In this document: one piece after another, positions 56,203 to 64,000 of the stretch | Layout of the letters: each line of letters opens with the position of its first letter | Position numbering within the stretch: the first letter of the stretch is position 1 | Assembly (NCBI GenBank): GCA_032622095.1 | Contig: CP136065.1 | Coordinates: 155,315,577-155,379,576 of the forward strand | Direction of reading: 5' to 3' | Source: Siphonodentalium dalli | Taxonomy: Eukaryota > Mollusca > Scaphopoda > Gadilida > Siphonodentaliidae | DNA: 64,000 nucleotides | Notes under the pieces: model-generated | The model's database searches: none | What the model saw: only the letters and a program-made list of their open reading frames with translations | Told to the model about the DNA's origin: nothing | Program-made: the position numbers and the translations under genes

Positions 56203-57010
56203 CATGTAACACTTCCATCCTGGCACTTGGTGGACATCAATTGGAAACATATTTTATATCAATGATCTCAGAAAAGGCAACTGTTTATCATACTGGGCAA
56301 GCAGCATCCAAAAAAACCCAAAACATGACTACAACAAATCTGGAAGAACCCTGGATAGATTTCCCACGATTGATAAACCAGTTTAATGTAAATATTTGCT
56401 CCAATGTTCATGTGTTTGTTATAGATATGATCAAGGTTTGTTTGGGTGCCATTCGCCCAGTGCCTTTATGGTAGTATATGGAGATTTTCATATGAAAGTC
56501 AATAGATGAGCTACTAGAGAACCCGGAAACTAGATGGGCGAGACCATTTAGTTTTGAATGTCCAACTGCGAGTTCATTAACCTACTTCTAAATCTTGATA
56601 AATGAGACGTATGCCAATGTTTTTCTGTATACAAAAAATAGTCCTTGTCAGTCAACAAAAACCCTTGACAAGGGTCATGTTAGTGCACTGGGGTGTGTAG
56701 CTAAACGAGTAAAATATATATAAAAAAAATAAAACGAGCGCGTCACTAAAAAAATGCATTGCTATACAGTACATACGTAACAAGGGAGTTTACTTTTTCA
56801 GATACATCCTCCGTTCTAACTGCCATAATTCACAAATGCCTGAACCGATTCTTAAAATTCCAATGCCAATCAATCAATCAAGTAAATCTATATTTTCCAA
56901 TTATACAATTCTAGGATAAACTGTTCCAAAACTGCGAAAACAGATGCTGAAAACAAAAATCACTGAGAGCTAGGATGGTACCTGCTTCTTAGTGGTGACA
57001 TTTAAAAACT
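56203..57010. other. Single-copy non-coding DNA
   Basis: A 77-codon frame at 56241-56474 has no recognisable domain. Nothing else supported. Confidence 0.4.
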
Positions 57011-57249
57011 TTAACCCTTTGAGTGCCAGGTTGATTTTTGTATCAACCTATATACCCTGTGCCAATGCATTCTCTTATATATGCGAGTCGACCATAGGTC
57101 GCCTCGCATATATAAGAGAATGCATTGGCCTAACAATTTTTTATCCCCACAATTTTTTACAATTTGAATATATTTTATTATATTCTTTAACAGACTTATT
57201 GTGAAGGTTTAGGGCCGATTAGATCGGCCCCTGGCACTCAAAGGGTTAA
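57011..57249. mobile_element. TTAA-type MITE, TTAACCCTTTGAGTGCC family
   Basis: Ends TTAACCCTTTGAGTGCCAGG and TGGCACTCAAAGGGTTAA with TTAA at both sides. One hairpin core lies at about 57063-57128, followed by the same T-rich spacer as in the hairpin elements of units a-c. Confidence 0.9.
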
Positions 57250-58502
57250 ATATAATTTTGTAGTAGTTTGCACATTTAACCACTGCGAGAAGCTTTTGTT
57301 CACTGTAAGGTGGCACAAATATGGCTTCTTTGAACATTGATAATAATAGCCCATTTTTCAAAGCCATGGACGTGTTGAAAAGCTAGAATACTTAACTAGT
57401 GCAAACCTTAGCTTTCTAGGAACAAACAGCATTTGAGCAATTTGCACACTTTGTTTCAAAATAACTTCCTGGTGTTCAAGGAAAATATTTAAAGCCAAAA
57501 TTAATCTGTTACTACTAAACAAATGAGTGTACAAGATCACAATATTAGCTTTCTGTTCTGTTTTGTGATTTTCATAAGCATGGGGTAGTATCAGTTCCAT
57601 GAGAAAAAATCCTCTTGTGATTTTCAGTCCAGTTCACTATTATTTTTGATACTTACATGTAGGTCTATATATAATGGTTTCAAAACTAAGAAACGTTTAC
57701 TATTAAACCACTTCATGACTTGGTCCAAAACAGATGTTCTTTACACCATTTACCAAAGTACCGTATCGCTATAACCATTAGCAATTAATTTCAAACAAAA
57801 GTGAGTCTATTGTGAAGTTTTAGTTCCAATATATACACATTTATTTTACCAAAATTCTGTTGCATAGATGTTCGGGTAGTGAACCGATCTTATCAATGAT
57901 GAACTGGAACATTTTTGAAAATGGATAAATTTTACTATTCCATGTTTATATAACAATTTCCAACTAGAATGTCTTGATAGTGATATAGCCGGAAAGGTAT
58001 ATTCAACAAATGAACTGCACATATTTCTCTGTTGCGAAAACTTGTGTTATTTATCATGGGAAAATCCCTAGCGATCTTTACCAGATCGGTATAAGAATTG
58101 GACCGAAAATTGAAAGAGGTATCAGCCTCGCAGAGCAGTTACTACCCCGTGATAAGGATGATTCAGTTAGATTTAAATCATTTCATTTTAGTAAATTTCC
58201 ACAGTATCTATAATTCAGAAAGGTGTACAGTTCACTATAAATGCAAATCAGTAGCATATCACATATCTTGAGTTTCGAGTGGTTGAGGACTGAGATTTCT
58301 GTGCAGTTGGAAAATTTGTCATCTCAATGCAAACTTAGAAATTTAATTTCTCAAGATAAACTGAGAATATTGAAAGTTCTCTGTGAAGAGAAAAGGTTCC
58401 AGACTAAATAATCAATCACCAATGACAAATGCTTCTCTGCATAACCTTGTTTGGATAAGGTCACAAAATCAGACAAATAGGATAAATATAAATTACAACA
58501 CC
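57250..58502. other. Single-copy non-coding DNA
   Basis: No gene supported; short frames at 57358-57600 (minus) and 58010-58213 (plus) lack domain features. Confidence 0.45.
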
Positions 58503-58710
58503 TATATCAACATAATATTAACAATCGTATAAGTACAGTAATGCCCTAAATAATCGACTCCTTAACCACACACAGAGCTTTCCGATGAATGGCAACAAGC
58601 CATATTTCCGACTAAATCCTAAAAAATTACCCATAATTCTGCTGTGGTTAAGGGGTCGATTATTTAGGGCATTACTCTATATCAACATAATATTAACAAT
58701 CGTATAAGTA
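58503..58710. mobile_element. Truncated Tc1/mariner-like MITE between 33-bp direct repeats
   Basis: The MITE (58536-58677) has only about 40 bp of left arm, then the centre and full right arm. It is flanked by exact 33-bp copies of TATATCAACATAATATTAAC and the next 13 bases (58503-58535 and 58678-58710), far longer than the normal TA. Confidence 0.85.
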
Positions 58711-58909
58711 TTTTTCTCTCATTGTCTGAACACTTGGTTAACAAGCATTACAAAAACTAAATGTATCATTTCAATGTTACAAATGGATTTTAATGGAATG
58801 TCTGATATAGCTAGCAACAATGAAAACAATCGGGGAAAAAATATCTCTAAATGGAGAATGGGGAAAAAACCTAGCCAGTTCCACACGAACCTGGAGAATG
58901 CAAATCTCA

Positions 58910-59149
58910 TTAACCATTTCATGACAGGAGCGCACTGGTGGAGCATTAAAGATCCTGTGCCATTGCATTCTCCCCTTGGGAGCTTCATATATATAAGAGA
59001 ATGCACTGGCTTACAAGGTCAGGGTAAATATTGCTAGGCCAATGCATTCTCTTATACATGTATATGCAAGGCTCCCTACATATACAAGAAAATGCATTGG
59101 CACAGGGTTTTTGCTAAATTTCAAGATGCTCCAATCATGGAAGGGTTAA
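58910..59149. mobile_element. TTAA-type MITE, TTAACCATTTCATGAC copy
   Basis: Starts TTAACCATTTCATGACAGGAG, ends GCTCCAATCATGGAAGGGTTAA, with TTAA at both ends and two damaged hairpin modules. Confidence 0.8.
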
Positions 59150-60934
59150 ACACATTTTGTGAATAAAAATCTATAAAACCAATTCATTAATATCTAAATT
59201 ATTCTCACATTCCTTTGCTATTATGACTGTTCTGGTTTGGTGAGAACTGAGAAGTCTTACATAAACTGAATACCATAGGCAAAAACTATCGTACAAAAAT
59301 TGTAAACCAACATTCGCCTAACTTCTGTAGCCATCATTAGTTTCCCAAACTGAAGTATATTTAAAGATGATGTATGAGCAGTTTTAGACGTCGCGTCAAA
59401 CATGGGTCGTGCTATCTTCACCTGGCTCAACTTTAGCGCGATCTGGGCACATCCAACATGTATTTAGCTTATACGTCAAGTAGCTGGCACAAGCCATAAT
59501 CATATATATCAAATAATGTTAACATTTCTAGTACAAAACGTCATCTGCTGTAATCTTTTTCCTAGGGAATTTCACAAAAATATGCCATGATATTGTCCTC
59601 TAACTAGGTGCTATAAAATGCCCCTCATTGTTTCTTGAATAGTTCTGCAGTGAATGTTGGAAACACTTCAGGGATTTTGTCAACCACTTCCCCCTGAAAT
59701 CCTTTATATATCTCTGCAATCTATTTATTTGTGAAACGTCCTCTGTCAGGCATGTATATCACCATACCATAGCCTTCAGTATATACTGACAACAGTCAAC
59801 ACGTCTGTGGTGCGACACCATTTTAAACAACTGGTTAGATCTAAACACGGGTCGTGCGAAGATGTTCCAGGGATGATATGATCTCGCTAAGAACTATTAA
59901 AGTGCACATGCTCTATGCCAAAGGGTTTCCAAATGGGGAATGATTTTCCCTGGGTTGTCTTAGCGCAACCCGTGTCTAGCACGTCATTTTAAATAGAGTC
60001 GAGCTACAGACATGTATGTCGGCACCAGATGTGTAGCACGTCAGATCGTCCCAGAGAAATAACGACAAGCCAGTTGGTTTTATACATCATGCTCCTGTCA
60101 AGCTTTCATGGACTTAGTCATTTTAATACCAATTGGTCTGGCATGATTGGTTTTTGGCGCAACGTATAACACGAGCCTTAATCTCTTCCCTGAAATCTCT
60201 GTATAGATTCATGGGTATAAAATAACCTTTTGTATCAGGGAGACCAGGCAACAGGATCTTGTCATTAAATATGCATAATCAGATTAAGCGCCCCTCAATT
60301 ACTATTTATTTGGATTCGGGGTAACAACTATTTGATTTGAGTCGAGGAACCTACCTATCAAAGCTCAAGAGTTATTAGATATCGATTTTTGAAATCTATT
60401 ATTTTTCACCATCGAGAATTAATAGTGGCCCAGTAAACAGTCGACGAGCTGACGGTCTCGGACCAAATTGCGGATAAAGATGGATAACTCTAAAATCAAG
60501 AGGCTTTCTGTTGATAATAAGGCCAAATTTTGTCAAACAACATGTTGATAAATAACACGTTTCGGGCAATTTTATACTGTATTTGACAGTGGTTAGCATT
60601 ATTTTTGGGCAATTAATCGATTCTGATAACTGAAGCGGCATTTCTAAAAATGTTGTTGTTGGAATCTGATTATATGGGGACCATCGACTCAGATTGAGTA
60701 CCTTTAATTACAAGATTTAAAAAAATTATTTTCCATGAACTGGGACAGAAAAAGTGGCTATATTTCTTTAATAGAAAATTCATCATTATAAGTGGAATAT
60801 GTGAAACACCAAGATGTTTATTTTGTGATCTATCGGTATTGTAATTTATAGTTTTTTTTTAAAAAGGTTGCTGTTGTTTTTTGGAAGTGGTGCCAGAAAG
60901 TGATAAGGGGAGCATGGCCACACACATCCGCCAA
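59150..60934. other. Single-copy non-coding DNA
   Basis: Nothing gene-like. Loose inverted text around CATGGGTCGTGC (59401), ACACGGGTCGTGCG (59846) and GCAACCCGTGTCTAGCACGT (59965) hints at an old element. Confidence 0.4.
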
Positions 60935-61260
60935 AATGAGATAGCAAAATCCAGAATATTTTTCATAATATATCTGCTGGATACATGTGGAGTGTCAGTA
61001 TACATTTAAGTGATTTATATCAACAAAAATAACCCTCTTTTTAAGAAAAAAAAAGAGAAGATGGATTTTACAGTGTCAAATTTAACTATAATAAAGTTGA
61101 ATATAACTAAAATAGTTGAAGTCAAATTTAACTATAATAAAGTTGAATATACCTAAAATAGTGGAATCCAGATTGTTTCAAACCTGGTTAATGAAATTTG
61201 TCATAATATATTAGCTGGATACATGTGGAGTGTCAGTAGACATTAATTGGTTTATATCCC
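60935..61260. repeat. Nested short direct repeats
   Basis: GCTGGATACATGTGGAGTGT recurs at about 60979 and 61211. Between them a unit of about 49 bp starting GTCAAATTTAACTATAATAA is present twice in tandem (about 61074-61168). Confidence 0.75.
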
Positions 61261-62864
61261 CTAAATAAAGTGTTAAAATTGATTGAGTACTGTGCCTGAG
61301 AACAGACATCAGTGATAAACCAAAATATTAAAAGGTAAGTCTGCATGTAAAAAAAATCATCAATAAATTTAGATGTTATCTACAGTTATAAAAATAAATA
61401 TGATAGAAACTTTAACAATGAACATGAATGTCATATTATGCACAACGTAGCACCGAAGATGAAACATAAACAGTATCACACAATGAAACCTCAAAAGAGA
61501 AATGGATATATATATACACAAAATATACTACCTACAATACACAGTCAGCAAGATTCAAAGAGTTTGTAAGTTAAATTTAGAGAAACAAATGTATTTAATA
61601 TACCTATTTAATTAGATAGTCTAAAGTAATGGCTTATAGTGTGTACCACTAATCACGTGCTGTTAAAAGTTATAGTCTTTGGAGCTATACCAGTGCATTA
61701 TTCTACTATTCTACTTGAATAGCCTTGTTGTTAATATCTCTAATTGCAAATAACAAATTTAAACAAATAAGATAAGTCACCACTAAATGATAGACATTCA
61801 ACCAATAAAGTCTCCCTTCTAAACTTTAAGAAGCTTGTGAACATAGAGTCCTCAAATGTTTCTGCAATTTTTGGAAGACCAGCTTTCAATTCAGAATAAT
61901 GACATTTTAAAATATTTGAGTAATTTTCTAAGACAAAATAAATGTCCTAACATAGAATCTGCAAAGATCTGTGTAGTGTAGAAAACTGTTTTGAGTTGTC
62001 TTCGAAACTCACTGACAATATGCAAGGATACTAAGCTTAACTAAACTTAACAGTAACAACATCATACTCTTATTAACTCTGAACAAGGGATACTGCAATC
62101 GGGATCAGCTCATTAATTAATATCAAAGGCACATGGCTCATATTTACTAAGCTTTGTGTAACATATCCACAACTGGGGAAAAGAGAATATACAGACATTC
62201 CTATGGTAAAGATTTTCAAGCAATGCTGTTGCTATTTTGCTGAAATCATATTTTGTGAATTATTAATTACTGTACTTTTTGAAAATTTGAAATAGTTCCT
62301 CCATGATGTCGTATCATTAACTTTTATTCACCCCCTCTTTTGCTTTTGAAAAAGGACTGAAAATTTTATTTTCTACCTTCTCTTGGTGTATATGTGTTGT
62401 CTGATTTATAAAGTATCCAGGAAATAGACAAGAATAATGATTAGGTTGAAATAAAATATCACTAAAACTTATGAATTTAAATTTACACAGGTCATGTGTA
62501 AATTCCAAAGCGCTAATTTTCTGCCACTGGATATACTTTCCAGACACAACACAAAAATTCTGCATATTGCTGAAATACACTTAAATAATAAATATATCAT
62601 TTTTGAAATAAAAAATAATAATGATGATTAGAATCGATGATTAGAAAAATAGGCCACTATAGATCTTGTTTTCCGAGAGACATGCTACTGTCCGACACAG
62701 GAACATGGTGACAGGTGTCTACCACCCCCAAATGGCAACCCAACACTTGTCAATTTTGTTATAATTTGGAAATTTCATGCCTTCCAAAAGTTTAAATTTT
62801 CAACCAATTTTAGTGTTTTTAGAACGGAGTAAAATATTTTCCTACTTTCTGGAAAATTATAGAT
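61261..62864. other. Single-copy non-coding DNA
   Basis: AT-rich, no gene supported. The 87-codon minus-strand frame at 62317-62580 shows no domain. Confidence 0.45.
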
Positions 62865-63080
62865 TTAACCCTTTGAGTGCCAGGTCCGATTTTTGTATCA
62901 ACCCATATACCCTGTGCCAATGCATTCTCTTATATATGCGAGTCGACCATAGGCCTAACAATTTTTTTTTTTTTTTATAATTTTTTTTTACAATTTTAAT
63001 ATATTTTATTATATTCTTTAACAGACTTATTATGTAGGTTTAGGGCTGATAATATCGGCCCCTGGCACTCAAAGGGTTAA
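62865..63080. mobile_element. TTAA-type MITE, TTAACCCTTTGAGTGCC family, damaged hairpin
   Basis: Same ends as 57011-57249, TTAA at both sides. The 3' arm of its hairpin core is deleted: GACCATAGG runs straight into CCTAACAATTTTTT. Confidence 0.85.
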
Positions 63081-63437
63081 AATTGCATTCAGGAAACAGT
63101 TTGAATACTTTAGGTACCAGTAGGAGTTTACCAATGGACACCCTCCGAATGAAAAGCCTCCAGCCATGTCCCTGTGGGGATGTTTTTAGCAGATATTGCA
63201 AATCCCATATAAAATTATTATACTTAATATATATACTATTCAATGAAGTTAAATATTACACCAGCTTGCGAAATATGTGGGGAAGCTAGAGAAAGCAAAT
63301 TTGTTATGATATATAACACATGATTCAACATATGATCACTTGTTCATCCATTTATGTGTAGTTGTCAAGGAAAATAAGGTCATAGTACTGAAATATTTTG
63401 TTATTGGAACATGAACAGAGCAAACTATTCTCATCCA
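63081..63437. other. Single-copy non-coding DNA
   Basis: No gene supported. Confidence 0.45.
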
Positions 63438-63797
63438 AAAGGCCCACTTAATTTGCAAATGTCCAGATTACATTATATACAACATATTCCATATTATATA
63501 CCATTTAGAAGAGGAACCAAGCATATATATTCTACCAAAATACGGAACATCTGTGGCCTTGGAGTGTCCACCAAGTGACAGAGATCCTCGGATTCACATG
63601 GAGAGTTCCCCCGTTATTTACCACAGAATGCATCATAATTCACAACTAATAGAGATATAATTATTCCCCTTCTATTCTGTTCCATTGAGAATAATAGACT
63701 GACAGTACAGACCAGATCAAAATTAAGCACAGAACACATGTGGGTACCTTGACAAAAACATGTTCACAGTTTATTCGCCTGGATAAGTGGGGCCTTT
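63438..63797. mobile_element. Diverged Harbinger-like MITE
   Basis: Starts AAAAGGCCCACTTAATTTGC and ends GTGGGGCCTTTTAAT. The interior follows 3640-4113 (GATTACATTATATA, CCATATTATATACCATTT) but is clearly diverged, an older copy than those in units a and b. Confidence 0.65.
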
Positions 63798-63892
63798 TAA
63801 TGAGCAGTAAAATCAGGCTTACATTTTTTTAAATGATCCTTTGTTGAATTCGGTTATCTCTCTTCCACCAGATTCAATAATTTAAGACTGCA

Positions 63893-63960
63893 AATAGTGT
63901 GTCTGCATGGCAGGCTAACATCACCAAATAAACCCTCTGGGGACCTCATTCTGCTCAGGC
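63893..63960. mobile_element. hAT-like MITE fragment
   Basis: AAATAGTGTGTCTGCATGGC through CTCTGGGGACCTCATTCTGC resembles half of the element at 45590-45843, without a second end. Confidence 0.6.
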
Positions 63961-64000
63961 CTCAACTGCTATGGGAGACCTAGGACCAGGTTGAAGTTCC

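Noticed and set aside
1-64000. tRNA, rRNA and riboswitch-like structures
   Set aside because: No cloverleaf with conserved T-loop and anticodon text and no rRNA core sequence was noticed; a covariance-model scan would be needed to exclude diverged ones.

Overview
The window looks like an AT-rich (about 65% by eye) animal nuclear genome, most likely a marine invertebrate. A bivalve or other lophotrochozoan is my best guess. The guess rests on a FEM1-like protein gene and on abundant ~160-bp tandem-repeat mobile elements whose layout recalls the pearl/HINE elements described in bivalves; both are family-level arguments, not an identification. I saw no bacterial operons, rRNA, tRNA or CRISPR array.

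Layout: positions 1-49783 are about two and a third tandem copies of one large segment. Unit a is 1-16420. Unit b is 16421-44798 and is longer because it carries an internal duplication (about 18.5-21.8 kb repeated at 22.0-24.1 kb), a 5.9-kb transposon and an expanded repeat array. Unit c is 44799-49783 and stops before reaching the gene. From about 49.8 kb to the end the DNA is mostly single-copy, non-coding and AT-rich, with scattered MITEs and one dead Tc1-like element.

Genes: each full unit carries one intronless coding exon for a divergent FEM1 family protein (ankyrin repeats, a TPR-like middle, C-terminal ankyrin repeats and a VHL/BC-box-like tail), which by family would be a substrate receptor of a CUL2-type ubiquitin ligase. 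The unit a copy (8470-10599, 709 codons) is open. The unit b copy (31581-33657) is broken by a 44-bp deletion. Both have a good splice acceptor just before the ATG, so an upstream non-coding exon is likely.

The duplication makes the window unusually informative about mobile DNA: for many insertions the paralogous unit holds the empty site, so termini and target-site duplications can be read directly. Seen this way are: a 1.36-kb element with 9-bp duplications at two independent sites; a 5.9-kb element with a TTA duplication; a hAT-like MITE with 8-bp duplications; Tc1/mariner-like palindromic MITEs at TA; a Harbinger-like MITE at TAA; several TTAA-type MITE families that share one hairpin core but have different ends; and pearl/HINE-like elements that insert with little or no duplication. 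I found no convincing intact transposase, so these elements appear non-autonomous. The rest of the open reading frames are repeat-derived or chance.
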